Shown piece by piece: positions 17,615-25,730 of a stretch of DNA of 64,000 nt. Position 1 is the stretch's first letter; every line of letters starts with the position of its first letter. A program made the translations under genes and the position numbers. Source of the stretch: Pseudoxanthomonas mexicana (lineage in GTDB: Bacteria; Pseudomonadota; Gammaproteobacteria; Xanthomonadales; Xanthomonadaceae). Under the pieces are notes generated by a model. The model was not told where the DNA came from. It saw nothing but the letters and a program-made list of their open reading frames with translations, and made no database searches. The stretch is from the NCBI RefSeq assembly GCF_001556105.1, contig NZ_LSIF01000054.1, positions 23,543 through 87,542 on the forward strand, given 5' to 3'.

Positions 17615-18606
17615 CACTTGAATTCGCGGATGACTTCGATGGTGCCCACGATATTGTCGTTGAACAGTTCCAGCTCCTCGGCAGGCACCCACCATTCGGT
17701 ATGGTGGGCACCACCGACTTTCTGTATGGGATAGCGCGCCATGAAGTCCTTGCGCACCCTGAAGCGCGTCACGTAACCGATCCCGCTGTCCTTGATGTTC
17801 CACCGCTCAGCGATTTCAGCGGCGTACTGCTCGTTGGTGACGGGATAGAAGATGGGCTGTTCGGGCAGGCGGGGCGGCCAACGACGGAAATCGTGCCGTG
17901 ACAGTAGAGCGAGTTCTTCCGGGCCGGTGGGCCGATACATGGTGACGGTGTCCTGCTCGGGCTCCGCAACCGGCGTGGACGCTGCGTGCCTGGGCCACGC
18001 GTTGACGATCTTGCAGAACAGCCTCGCGGTCTGCTCGGCGTCGTACACGGCCGAATGGGCGTCCTCGGCATTCCAGTCGAAGCCCGCGGCCTGTACCGCG
18101 CGCGCGAGCACGGTCTGGCCGTAGGCCACGCCGGCCAGCGATACCGTGTCGAACACGCTGAAGGGGTGGAACGGATTGCGCTTGTGCGCCACGCGCGCGA
18201 CCGCGGCGTTGAGGAAGTTGAGGTCGAAGTGCGCGTTGTGCCCCACCAGGATCGCGCGCTGGCAGCCGTGCTTCTTCACCGCCGCGCGCACCGGCGCGAA
18301 CACGTGGTCCAGCGCGTCCTTCTCGTGCTTGGCGAAACGGAAGGGGTGGTCCAGGTCGATGCCGGTGACTTCCAGCGACTTCGGGTCGATCTCGGTGCCG
18401 GGTGCGGGGTGCAGGTGCACGCTGGCGGTCTCGCCGCAGACCAGCGCGCCGTTCTCGTCCAGGTCCAGCGGCACCGCCGCCAGTTCCAGCAGCGCGTGAC
18501 GGTTCCAGTCGAAGCCACCGGTTTCCACGTCCACCACCACGGGCAGGTAGCCGCGGAAGCGCTGGGCCATGGGAGTGATACGGGTCGGTTCGGCGGTGTT
18601 TTCCAT
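17614..18606 (-). CDS. rnt: RNase T fused to an 'ADP-ribosylation/crystallin J1'-like domain
   Basis: A 330-residue fusion. Residues 1-205 are RNase T, a DEDDh 3'-5' exonuclease that trims tRNA and other stable RNA ends: D26/E28 (VVDVETGG), D128 ([11 protein letters not shown]) and H184/D189 (HSAVYD) are all present. Residues 206-222 are a Pro/Glu-rich linker. Residues 223-330 (from [13 protein letters not shown], with [17 protein letters not shown] and [13 protein letters not shown]) resemble small standalone proteins often auto-annotated as ADP-ribosylation/crystallin J1; their activity is unknown to me. Usual RNase T proteins stop near residue 205-215. An internal ATG at 17940 begins the extra domain, so a separate product is possible. 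The gene is coupled by ATGA to a macrodomain gene. Confidence 0.85.
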   Translation of the reverse strand: MENTAEPTRITPMAQRFRGYLPVVVDVETGGFDWNRHALLELAAVPLDLDENGALVCGETASVHLHPAPGTEIDPKSLEVTGIDLDHPFRFAKHEKDALDHVFAPVRAAVKKHGCQRAILVGHNAHFDLNFLNAAVARVAHKRNPFHPFSVFDTVSLAGVAYGQTVLARAVQAAGFDWNAEDAHSAVYDAEQTARLFCKIVNAWPRHAASTPVAEPEQDTVTMYRPTGPEELALLSRHDFRRWPPRLPEQPIFYPVTNEQYAAEIAERWNIKDSGIGYVTRFRVRKDFMARYPIQKVGGAHHTEWWVPAEELELFNDNIVGTIEVIREFK

Positions 18607-18664
18607 GGGGGAAAGCGTAGCAGGTCGCCATGGCCGGACTTCGACTGGCGGCGGAATGGCACGT

Positions 18665-18729
18665 GTGGGAGCGACGTGAGTCGCGATGGACCGACGCCGT
18701 GACGCGATCGCTACTTACGTTGCTCCCAC
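18665..18729. repeat. REP-like palindromic intergenic repeat
   Basis: GTGGGAGCGACGTGAGTCGC at the left and GCTACTTACGTTGCTCCCAC at the right form an imperfect inverted repeat between the RNase T fusion and hvfC. GTGGGAGCGAC headers of this kind are common REP sequences in xanthomonads and pseudomonads, often in pairs. It probably marks the end of the hvf transcript. Confidence 0.7.
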
Positions 18730-18734
18730 CGGCG

Positions 18735-19478
18735 CTACGGTCCCGTCCCCAGCAGCGTGCCTTCCTCGCGCATGCGCGACAGCATCGCCGCGCCTTGGTC
18801 GACGAAGGCGGATACATCCTCCACACCTGCTTCCATCGCGAGCTGCCGCAACGTATCGCCACCGCTGCGGCCGCCCTCGCCGAGCAGTTCCACCAGCCGG
18901 TACACCAGCGGAGAAATGGCGGCGAACCTCACCTGGTGGCCGGCATCGCGCCGGACCAGCAGCAGGGTAGGTTCCCCCGAGGGAACGTCGGGCTGGAAAT
19001 CCGGGCCGATGCGGTGCACCGGCCACTGGTAGGCCAGCGCCCAGGCGAACGGCGACACCACGGGCTCACCCGCGAGCAGGTCGCCATCCGGCGCATGCGG
19101 GGGCATGGTGTCGTCGGCGATCTGCAGGGCCAGCTCGACCCACTCGTAGTGCGCGAGTTCGCGCAGCCAGGGCGGCAGTGCGTCGTCCTCGCGCGATTCC
19201 AGGTAGCGGATGAACTCGCGCGCGATCTCCGGGAACAGCGGCGTCTGGCTGCGATGGTCGGCATAGAACCGGCGCACCAGCGCACGCCACGCGTCGTCGC
19301 CCAGGGTCTTGCGGATCACCGGGAAATTGCCGGCGAGCAAGGCTTCGATGTTGTTGAAGAACAGGTCGCGGTAGATCGCGAGCCGGCGCGCTTCGATGCT
19401 GGGCGGTGGCGGATGCGATGACGGATCACGCAGGTGGCGCGACAGCGCGAACTGCTGGTCGTGCAGCACGTCAGCCAT
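18735..19478 (-). CDS. hvfC: HvfC-like DUF2063 RiPP maturation partner
   Basis: A 247-residue DUF2063-family protein, the usual partner of DUF692 (MNIO) enzymes. Typical elements are the N-terminal [15 protein letters not shown] and [25 protein letters not shown], read as a small helical recognition domain, then [19 protein letters not shown] and [12 protein letters not shown] segments. In characterised systems the partner helps bind the precursor peptide and the MNIO enzyme. The start at 19478 is chosen because residues further upstream are out of character. It overlaps the hvfB end by 8 nt, showing translational coupling. The system is downstream of the precursor gene at 20381-20770. Confidence 0.87.
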   Translation of the reverse strand: MADVLHDQQFALSRHLRDPSSHPPPPSIEARRLAIYRDLFFNNIEALLAGNFPVIRKTLGDDAWRALVRRFYADHRSQTPLFPEIAREFIRYLESREDDALPPWLRELAHYEWVELALQIADDTMPPHAPDGDLLAGEPVVSPFAWALAYQWPVHRIGPDFQPDVPSGEPTLLLVRRDAGHQVRFAAISPLVYRLVELLGEGGRSGGDTLRQLAMEAGVEDVSAFVDQGAAMLSRMREEGTLLGTGP

Positions 19479-20331
19479 GCGTCGCCTGCGCCGCAGCACC
19501 GGTCGCATGCACCGCCTGCAACTCGCGGATCTGCTGCAGTTCCGCGCACAGCTCCGCCAGCGGCGGGAAATTGAAGTCGCGCTCCAGCAGGGTGGGACGC
19601 ACGCCATGGGTGGCGTAGGCCATCGCCAGCAGCGTCCACACGTCGTCCTTCACCGGTGCGCCGTGCGTGTCGACCTTGAGGTCATCCGCTTCATCGTAGT
19701 GGCCGGCGATGTGGTACGACACGATCCGCGCGGAGGGCATGCGCGCAAGGAACGCGCGCGCGTCGTAATCGTGGTTGATGGCGTTGACGAAGACGTTGTT
19801 GACGTCGAGCAGCAGGTCGCAGTCGGCTTCGTCGAGCACCGCCGTGACGAAGTCCACTTCGTCCATCGCCTGGTACGGCGCGGCGTAATAGGAGACGTTC
19901 TCCACCGCGATCCGCCGGCCCAGCGCATCCTGCGCCTGGCGGATGCGTGCGGCGACGTGGCGCACGGCCTCCTCGGTGAACGGGATCGGCATCAGGTCGT
20001 ACAGATGGCCGTCGTCGGCGCAGTAGCTCAGATGTTCGCTGTAGAGCGTGACGGCATGCTGGTCGAGGAAACGGCGCGTCCGCGCAAGGAACGTGTCGTC
20101 CAGCGGCGCCATGCCGCCCAGCGACAGCGACAGGCCATGGCAGGTGACCGGGTGGCGCGAAGACAGCGTCTGCAGCGCGTCGCGGTAACGGCCGCCGATG
20201 CCGATCCAGTTGTCCGGCGCGCATTCGAGGAAGTCGAACGCACCGGCTGGTGCGTCCAGCAGTTCGTCCAGCAGGACGCGGCGCAGGCCGAGGCCGGCGG
20301 ATGCCGCGGGCAGGTCGATGGTGATGCTCAT
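19471..20331 (-). CDS. hvfB: HvfB-like MNIO (DUF692) RiPP maturase
   Basis: A 286-residue DUF692 protein of the multinuclear non-heme iron oxidative (MNIO) family, a TIM barrel. Related enzymes (HvfB, and those acting on bufferins) oxidise Cys in EGKCG-type repeats to heterocycles or thioamide-linked products that bind copper. Conserved stretches are [67 protein letters not shown] and SYHIAGH, which carry the usual His/Asp/Glu iron ligands. The gene follows the EGKCG precursor by 49 bp holding a strong hairpin, and overlaps hvfC. Its substrate is almost certainly the adjacent precursor; the exact modification is inference. Confidence 0.92.
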   Translation of the reverse strand: MSITIDLPAASAGLGLRRVLLDELLDAPAGAFDFLECAPDNWIGIGGRYRDALQTLSSRHPVTCHGLSLSLGGMAPLDDTFLARTRRFLDQHAVTLYSEHLSYCADDGHLYDLMPIPFTEEAVRHVAARIRQAQDALGRRIAVENVSYYAAPYQAMDEVDFVTAVLDEADCDLLLDVNNVFVNAINHDYDARAFLARMPSARIVSYHIAGHYDEADDLKVDTHGAPVKDDVWTLLAMAYATHGVRPTLLERDFNFPPLAELCAELQQIRELQAVHATGAAAQATHG

Positions 20332-20342
20332 GCAGAAAGAAT

Positions 20343-20370
20343 ACGGGCCCCGGCTGGCGCCAGGGCCCGT
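20343..20370 (-). promoter_or_regulatory. Hairpin between hvfA precursor and hvfB
   Basis: ACGGGCCC (20343-20350) pairs with GGGCCCGT (20363-20370), 8 bp around a 12-nt loop that contains its own GGCGCC. There is no T run on either side, so it is more likely a transcript-stabilising or partially attenuating element. It could raise precursor message relative to maturase message. Confidence 0.55.
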
Positions 20371-20380
20371 GGTGGTTGGC

Positions 20381-20770
20381 TTACTTGTCGCCGGTCTTCT
20401 TGTCGCCGCCGCACTTGCCTTCGCCGCACTTGCCCTCGGCACCTTTCGCGCCCTTGGCACCCTCGTGGGCCTTGTGCTCGGCAGCGTCGATGAAGCCGTC
20501 CTTGTTGGTGTCGATCTCGGTGAACTTGCCGGCCTTGTCGGGATGGGCGGCGGTGAATTCGGTCCGGGAGACCTTGCCGTCCTTGTCGGCGTCGGCCTTG
20601 GCGAGGCCGCACTTGCCCTCACCGCACTTGCCTTCGCCGGCCTTGGCGGCTTCGCCGGCGGCGAGCAGGTAGCCCTGCGCCAGCGGTTCCATGGCGAAGG
20701 CGGAACCGGTCAGGGCGAGGCCGCCGACCAGGGCGATGGCGATTGCGGCGGGCTTGTTCGTCTTGGACAT
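20381..20770 (-). CDS. hvfA: HvfA/bufferin-type RiPP precursor with two EF-hands
   Basis: A 129-residue exported precursor. Residues 1-26 are a Sec signal peptide ([18 protein letters not shown]). The mature part has two pairs of EGKCG motifs, Cys49/Cys54 and Cys115/Cys120, which are the sites that MNIO enzymes modify in HvfA-like, copper-binding RiPPs. Between the pairs are two canonical EF-hand loops, [12 protein letters not shown] (60-71) and [12 protein letters not shown] (87-98), with Asp/Asn at positions 1, 3 and 5, Gly at 6 and Glu at 12. A Lys/Gly-rich low-complexity linker joins them. Start ATG 20770 is chosen over 20785 because it begins the signal peptide. It leads the hvfB-hvfC operon; periplasmic metal buffering is likely. 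Confidence 0.9.
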   Translation of the reverse strand: MSKTNKPAAIAIALVGGLALTGSAFAMEPLAQGYLLAAGEAAKAGEGKCGEGKCGLAKADADKDGKVSRTEFTAAHPDKAGKFTEIDTNKDGFIDAAEHKAHEGAKGAKGAEGKCGEGKCGGDKKTGDK

Positions 20771-20870
20771 CGTCGTGCTCTCCAAAGTGGGTGCGGCAAG
20801 CGCCGCACGGGAAGTAGCCTCAGTGTAGACGCAGGACGTTAGCGGGCCGTATGCAAAGGGCCCGTAACGC

Positions 20871-20897
20871 AGGCGCCCCGCACGGGGCGGGGCGCCT
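20871..20897. repeat. Perfect 9-bp inverted repeat downstream of phoU
   Basis: AGGCGCCCC (20871-20879) and GGGGCGCCT (20889-20897) are separated by 9 nt. It sits 30 bp after the phoU stop and about 100 bp before hvfA, so it may mark the end of the pst-phoU transcript, although it lacks a T run. Confidence 0.6.
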
Positions 20898-20926
20898 GTG
20901 ATGCTGCGGTGCGGAAGCTCGCCCGT

Positions 20927-21637
20927 TCAGACGACGCCGGTGGTGCTGGTCTCGTCGCGCTTGTCGCGCGGCGGCAGCGGTTGGTCGCCGTGCACGAGGA
21001 ACCACACGTTCTCGGCGATGTTGGTGGCGTGGTCGCCGATGCGTTCCAGGTTCTTGGCCATGAACAGCAGGTGCGTGCACGGCGTGATGTTGCGCGGGTC
21101 TTCCATCATGTAGGTGAGCAGCTCGCGGAACAGCGCGGTGTAGTGCGCGTCCAGTTCAGCGTCGCGCGCACGCACGTGCACCGCGTACTCCGCGTCGCCG
21201 TTCTGGTACGCGGTCATCGCATCGCGCACCTGGCGCACGGCCAGCTTGCCGAGCGCACGCAGGCCGGTGATGTGCGGCATCGGCGGCGACACGTTCAGGG
21301 CAATCGAGCGCTTGGCCACGTTGGCGGCGTAGTCGCCGATGCGCTCGATGTCGGCGGGGATGCGCAGGCCGGCCAGGATCTCGCGGAGGTCGCGGGCCAT
21401 CGGGCCGCGCAGGGCCAGGTGCATCACGTCATGGCTCACCTGGTGTTCGATGGCGTCGATGGCTTCGTCGTTGGCGATGATGCGCTGGGCGGCCTTGTCG
21501 TCGCGGCGTTCGACCACGTCCAGTGCGGCCTCCAGCTGGGCGACGGCGGTTTCGCCCATGCGCACGATCTCGGCGACAACGCGACGCTGTTCTTCGTCGT
21601 AGCTCTTCACGATATGGTCGTTGGGTTGGGTAGTCAT
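20927..21637 (-). CDS. phoU: Phosphate-specific transport regulator
   Basis: A 236-residue all-helical protein with the two tandem PhoU repeats, seen as RIPADIERIGDYAANVAKR (first) and FMAKNLERIGDHATNIAENVWF (second); the ERIGD(Y/H)A motifs bind metal. PhoU couples the Pst transporter to the PhoR kinase and holds the Pho response off when phosphate is plentiful. The ATG at 21637 (MTTQPNDHIVKSYDEE) is preferred to the upstream ATG at 21652, which lies inside pstB's end region. It is the last gene of the pstSCAB-phoU operon. phoB and phoR are not in the window. Confidence 0.95.
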   Translation of the reverse strand: MTTQPNDHIVKSYDEEQRRVVAEIVRMGETAVAQLEAALDVVERRDDKAAQRIIANDEAIDAIEHQVSHDVMHLALRGPMARDLREILAGLRIPADIERIGDYAANVAKRSIALNVSPPMPHITGLRALGKLAVRQVRDAMTAYQNGDAEYAVHVRARDAELDAHYTALFRELLTYMMEDPRNITPCTHLLFMAKNLERIGDHATNIAENVWFLVHGDQPLPPRDKRDETSTTGVV

Positions 21638-21644
21638 GGGGGCC

Positions 21645-22463
21645 TCAGCCAAAACGTCCGGTGATGTAGTCTTCGGTCTGCTGCTTGCCGGGGTTGGAGA
21701 AGATCGTCGAGGTGACGTCGTGCTCCACCAGCTCGCCCAGGTACATGAAGGCGGTGTAGTCCGACACGCGCGCCGCCTGCTGCATGTTGTGGGTGACGAT
21801 CGCGATCGTGTACTGGTGCTTCAATTCCTCGATCAGCTGTTCGATCTTGCTGGTCGAGATCGGATCCAGCGCCGAGGTCGGTTCGTCCAGCAGGATCACG
21901 TCCGGACGCAGCGCGACCGCACGCGCGATGCACAGGCGCTGCTGCTGGCCGCCGGACAGGCCCAGCGCGCTCTGCTTGAGCTTGTCCTTGGCTTCGTCCC
22001 ACAGGGCCGCCTGGCGCAGCGCCTGTTCGACGCGCACCTCCATGTCGGCCTTGTTCAGGCGCTCATGGTGGCGGATACCGTAGGCGACGTTCTCGAAGAT
22101 CGTCATCGGGAACGGCACCGGCTTCTGGAACACCATGCCCACCTTGCTGCGCAGCCGGTTCATCGGATACTTGGCGTCGAGGATGTTCTCGCCGTCCAGC
22201 AGCACGTCGCCGGTGGCGCGCAGCTTCGGGTACAGCGAATAGATGCGGTTGAAGATGCGCAGCAGGGTGGACTTGCCGCAGCCGGAGGGGCCGATCAGCG
22301 CGGTGACGCGCTTTTCCGGGATCTCCAGGTTGATGTTCTTCAGCGCGTGGAAGTCGCCGTAGTAGAAGTCCAGGCCCTTGGCCGCCAGCTTCACGCTGGC
22401 CGGCGCGGCGAGGTCGTCGTGGCGCTGCGGCGTCACCACGGCAATGCGGGCGGCGTCATTCAT
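21645..22463 (-). CDS. pstB: Phosphate ABC transporter ATP-binding protein
   Basis: The 272-residue ATPase of the Pst high-affinity phosphate importer. It has Walker [10 protein letters not shown], the Q loop around [13 protein letters not shown], the signature [14 protein letters not shown], Walker [14 protein letters not shown] and the switch His in IVTHNM. The 19-residue N-terminal extension before VKLAAKGL is slightly longer than in E. coli. The start codon overlaps the pstA end by 8 nt, and phoU begins 7 bp after its stop, so it is part of one operon. Confidence 0.97.
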   Translation of the reverse strand: MNDAARIAVVTPQRHDDLAAPASVKLAAKGLDFYYGDFHALKNINLEIPEKRVTALIGPSGCGKSTLLRIFNRIYSLYPKLRATGDVLLDGENILDAKYPMNRLRSKVGMVFQKPVPFPMTIFENVAYGIRHHERLNKADMEVRVEQALRQAALWDEAKDKLKQSALGLSGGQQQRLCIARAVALRPDVILLDEPTSALDPISTSKIEQLIEELKHQYTIAIVTHNMQQAARVSDYTAFMYLGELVEHDVTSTIFSNPGKQQTEDYITGRFG

Positions 22464-23307
22464 GGGTCACCTTGTTTCGAAGAAGGATGGTTCGCGCAAT
22501 CAGGCTCAGGACCAGCACCATGCCGGTGACGAGGAAGGCGCCGGCCCAGGCCAGCGAGTTCCACGAGTCGTAGGGGCTCATCGCGTACTGGAAGATCACC
22601 ATGGGCAGGTTGGCCATGGACTGGTTGAGGTCCGTGCTCCAGAACTGGTTGTTGAAGGCGGTGAACAGCAGCGGCGCGGTTTCGCCGCTGATGCGCGCCA
22701 GCGCCAGCAGGATGCCGGTGACGATGCCAGGCAACGCCGACCGCATCAGCACCTGCGTGGTCACCTTCCACTGCGGCACGCCCAGCGACAGCGCCGCTTC
22801 GCGCATCTGCTGCGGCACCAGCCGCAGCATCTCGTCGGTGGTGCGCACGATCACTGGCAACGCGATGAACGCCAGCGCCACCGCACCGGCCCAGGCCGAG
22901 TAGTGCCCCATCTGCGCCACCATCACGGTGTAGATGAAGAGGCCCAGCACGATCGACGGCGCCGACAGCAGGATGTCGTTGACGAAGCGGACGGTTTCGC
23001 CCAGCCAGTGCTTGTTGGCGTACTCGGCCAGGTAGGTGCCGGCGGCGATGCCGATCGGCGTGCCCAGCAGGATCGCCAGCAGGCTGATCACCACGCTGCC
23101 GAACAGTGCGTTCGCCAGGCCGCCGGGTTCGTTCGGCGGCGGCGTCATCTGGGTGAACAGGTCCAGGTTCAGGCTGCCCATGCCCTTGGTGATCGTGGTC
23201 CAGAGGATCCAGACCAGCCACATCAGGCCGAACGCGGCAGCGGCGATGGACAGCGTCAGCGCAGCGACATTCTTGACCTTGCGCCAGGTGTAGAGCGAAG
23301 CGGACAT
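22456..23307 (-). CDS. pstA: Phosphate ABC transporter permease PstA
   Basis: A 283-residue inner-membrane permease with six predicted helices and the BPD_transp_1 EAA loop ([30 protein letters not shown]). It pairs with PstC to form the channel for phosphate. Characteristic motifs include [22 protein letters not shown] and GTYLAEYA. Its start overlaps the pstC stop by one base, and its end overlaps pstB by 8 nt, so stoichiometry is likely kept by coupling. Confidence 0.96.
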   Translation of the reverse strand: MSASLYTWRKVKNVAALTLSIAAAAFGLMWLVWILWTTITKGMGSLNLDLFTQMTPPPNEPGGLANALFGSVVISLLAILLGTPIGIAAGTYLAEYANKHWLGETVRFVNDILLSAPSIVLGLFIYTVMVAQMGHYSAWAGAVALAFIALPVIVRTTDEMLRLVPQQMREAALSLGVPQWKVTTQVLMRSALPGIVTGILLALARISGETAPLLFTAFNNQFWSTDLNQSMANLPMVIFQYAMSPYDSWNSLAWAGAFLVTGMVLVLSLIARTILLRNKVTHE

Positions 23308-24278
23308 CAGTTGCCCTCCCGCTTGGCGAGCTGGCGCAGCATCAGGCGGGCGATCGCCAGCACGATGAAGGTCAGCACGAACAGGGTGAAACCGAGCAGC
23401 AGCAGCGAGCCCTTGTGCAACGGGTCCGTGGCTTCGGCGAATTCATTGGCGATCGTCGCGGCGATCGAGGTGCCGGGTTCCAGCAGCGCCAGGCTGATCG
23501 CGTAGGCGTTGCCGATGACGAAGGTCACCGCCATCGTCTCGCCCAGTGCGCGGCCGAGGCCGAGGAACACGCCGCCGATCACCGCCGAGCGGGTGTACGG
23601 CAGCACGATGTCCCAGACCACTTCCCACTTGGTCGAGCCCAGCGCGTAGGCGGATTCCTTCAGGCGGCCGGGAACGGTCAGGAAGACCTCGCGCATCACC
23701 GACGAGATGAAGGGGATCACCATGATCGCCAGCACCAGGCCGGCGGTCATCATGCCGATGCCCAGCGGTGGGCCCGACAGCAGCACGCCGACCAGCGGCA
23801 GCTGGCCCAGGTTGTCGTTGATCCACGGATAGACGTGTTCGCTCAGCTGCGGCGCCAGCACGAACAGGCCCCACATGCCGTAGATGATCGAGGGGATGCC
23901 GGCCAGCAGTTCGATGGCCATGCCGACCGGGCCGCGCATCCAGGCCGGCGCCACTTCGGTCAGGAACACCGCGATGCCGAAGCTCACCGGCACCGCGATC
24001 AGCATGGCGATGCCGGCGCTGACCAGCGTGCCGAAGATCGGCACCAGCGCACCGAATTCGCGCGTGCCGACGTTCCAGTTGCTGCTGGTGAAGAAGCCGA
24101 GGCCGAAGGTCTGCAGGGCCTCGCGGCCGCCCCACAGCATCGAGACGGCGGCCGCGATCAGGGAGAACAGGACGAACAGGCCGGCGCCGGTCAGGGTCAG
24201 CCGGAACAACGTGTCGGCACGTGCGTCTTTCGCAGTGCGCACGTCCGTCAGGGAAGCGGGGAGGGCGGTGGCGTTCAT
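23307..24278 (-). CDS. pstC: Phosphate ABC transporter permease PstC
   Basis: A 323-residue permease with six predicted membrane helices after a 25-residue cytoplasmic N-terminus. Family motifs include FGLGFFTSSNWNVGTREFGALVPI, LAGIPSIIYGMWGLFVLAP, and the EAA loop REVFLTVPGRLKESAYALGSTKWEVVWDIVLP. It is translated with pstA (1-nt overlap). A 118-bp gap with a strong hairpin separates it from pstS, which would favour higher pstS expression. Confidence 0.96.
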   Translation of the reverse strand: MNATALPASLTDVRTAKDARADTLFRLTLTGAGLFVLFSLIAAAVSMLWGGREALQTFGLGFFTSSNWNVGTREFGALVPIFGTLVSAGIAMLIAVPVSFGIAVFLTEVAPAWMRGPVGMAIELLAGIPSIIYGMWGLFVLAPQLSEHVYPWINDNLGQLPLVGVLLSGPPLGIGMMTAGLVLAIMVIPFISSVMREVFLTVPGRLKESAYALGSTKWEVVWDIVLPYTRSAVIGGVFLGLGRALGETMAVTFVIGNAYAISLALLEPGTSIAATIANEFAEATDPLHKGSLLLLGFTLFVLTFIVLAIARLMLRQLAKREGN

Positions 24279-24355
24279 GCAACCCGGGAAGTGGGGAAGG
24301 GGCGGTTGTCGCGTGAAGATCTAGTGCACGGTGGTGCGGTTACCGCGTGATGACA

Positions 24356-24381
24356 GCGGGCCGCCCGAGTGGACGGCCCGC
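24356..24381 (-). promoter_or_regulatory. Hairpin between pstS and pstC
   Basis: GCGGGCCG (24356-24363) pairs with CGGCCCGC (24374-24381) around a 10-nt loop, 16 bp after the pstS stop. There is no T run. Intercistronic hairpins behind binding-protein genes often protect the upstream message, which fits the need for more PstS than permease. Confidence 0.6.
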
Positions 24382-24396
24382 CGGATGCAGCAAGGA

Positions 24397-25491
24397 TCAG
24401 AGCGTGATCTCGGTGCCCCAGTACTGCTCGATCTGACCGACCAGTGCCGGCGGCAGCGGCACGTAGTCCAGCTCGTTCGCCTGTGCCTGGCCCTGCGCGT
24501 AGGCCCACTTGAAGAACTCCAGCGTGTGCTTGGCCTTGGTGGCGTCCTTCGGCTGCTTGTAGACCAGGATGAAGTTGGTCGCGGTGATCGGCCACGCCTG
24601 CTCGCCGGGCGCGTTGGTGATGACCAGGTTGAAGTCCTTCGCGTTCGCCCAGTCGGCGCTGGCCGCGGCGGCGGCGAAGCTTTCGGGGGTGGGCTTCACG
24701 AACTGGCCGGCCGCGTTCTGCAGCGAGGCGTACGACATGGCGTTCTGTTCGGCGTAGGCCAGTTCGACGTAGCCGATCGAACCCTTCAGCTGGCGCACGT
24801 AGGCGGCGACGCCTTCGTTGCCCTTGCCGCCGACGCCGCCCGGCCAGTTGACCGAGGTGCCTTCGCCGACCGAGCTCTTCCACGCCGGGCTGACCTTGGA
24901 CAGGTAGTTGACGAAGTTGAAGGTGGTGCCCGATCCGTCGGAGCGGTGCACGGTGTTGATCTTGCCGGTAGGCAGGGCGACGCCTGGGTTCAGCGCGGCG
25001 ATCGCCGGATCGTTCCAGGTGGTGATCTTGTGCAGGAAGATGTCGGCCAGCACGGTGCCGTTGAGCTTCAGTTGGCCCGGCTGCAGGCCTTCAACGTTGA
25101 TGACCGGGACCACACCGCCGATGACCGACGGGAACTGCGCCAGGCCGGCCTGCGCCAGTTCCTCGGACGACAGCGGCTTGTCGGACGAGCCGAAATCGAC
25201 GGTCGCGGCCTTGATCTGCGCGATACCGCCGCCGGACCCGATGGACTGGTAGTTGATCTTGGCGCCGGTGGCCTTGTTGTAGTCCGTGGACCAGCGGGCC
25301 ATCAGCGGATAGATGAACGACGCGCCCGCGCCGGTCAGCTCGGCGGAGATCTTCTGCGCGCCAGCGGCGGCGGTCGGGGTCGCGTCGGTGCCGGCCGCCG
25401 CGGCGGGCGCATCGGTCTTGCCGCCGCACGCGGTGGCGAAGAGGGCGGTGGCCAGGGCCAGCGTGGCCAGGCGGGCGGTACGGACGTGCAT
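24397..25491 (-). CDS. pstS: Phosphate-binding protein PstS (lipoprotein-like)
   Basis: A 364-residue periplasmic phosphate-binding protein that delivers phosphate to PstCAB. The signal sequence ends LFATACGG, so Cys22 may be lipidated, followed by a 25-residue Ala/Thr/Pro linker. The mature fold begins AELTGAGASFIYPLMARW. Phosphate-contact motifs are YQSIGSGGG, DFGSSDKPL and RSDGSGTTFNFVNYLS. A well-formed Pho box lies 40-68 bp upstream (25531-25559). It heads the pstSCAB-phoU operon. A second, closely similar PstS gene lies just upstream; the two differ in having or lacking a lipobox. Confidence 0.95.
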   Translation of the reverse strand: MHVRTARLATLALATALFATACGGKTDAPAAAAGTDATPTAAAGAQKISAELTGAGASFIYPLMARWSTDYNKATGAKINYQSIGSGGGIAQIKAATVDFGSSDKPLSSEELAQAGLAQFPSVIGGVVPVINVEGLQPGQLKLNGTVLADIFLHKITTWNDPAIAALNPGVALPTGKINTVHRSDGSGTTFNFVNYLSKVSPAWKSSVGEGTSVNWPGGVGGKGNEGVAAYVRQLKGSIGYVELAYAEQNAMSYASLQNAAGQFVKPTPESFAAAAASADWANAKDFNLVITNAPGEQAWPITATNFILVYKQPKDATKAKHTLEFFKWAYAQGQAQANELDYVPLPPALVGQIEQYWGTEITL

Positions 25492-25530
25492 GGGCTCTCC
25501 AGACGGGTCGTTTGTGATCCATGCTATGAA

Positions 25531-25559
25531 ATGATGTTTTTGTTACAGCGTGATGACAT
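25531..25559 (-). promoter_or_regulatory. Pho box upstream of pstS
   Basis: On the minus strand three 7-mers follow each other at 11-bp spacing: ATGTCAT, CTGTAAC and ACATCAT, separated by CACG and AAAA. This matches the PhoB consensus of CTGTCAT repeats with 4-bp A/T-rich spacers. It lies 40-68 bp before the pstS start codon, suitable for phosphate-starvation induction of the whole operon. Confidence 0.75.
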
Positions 25560-25634
25560 CGCCATCTCGCACTGTCATGCGACGACTGGCGGGCCGTTCC
25601 CGACAACAAGCCGCGCCCGGCAAACGTGCCCAAT

Positions 25635-25663
25635 AAAAACGGGCGGACCCGAAGGTCCGCCCG
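25635..25663 (-). terminator. Terminator of the second pstS gene
   Basis: On the minus strand CGGGCGGACC/GGTCCGCCCG (10-bp stem, 25654-25663 with 25640-25649) closes a TTCG tetraloop and is followed by TTTTTATT. It ends the transcript of the gene at 25731 and makes it separate from the pstSCAB operon. Confidence 0.92.
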
Positions 25664-25730
25664 GTGATGCGGGCGTGGGAGGGACGCCGCATCGGGCCGG
25701 CACGGGGAGAGACCGTGCCGGCGGGGTGCC

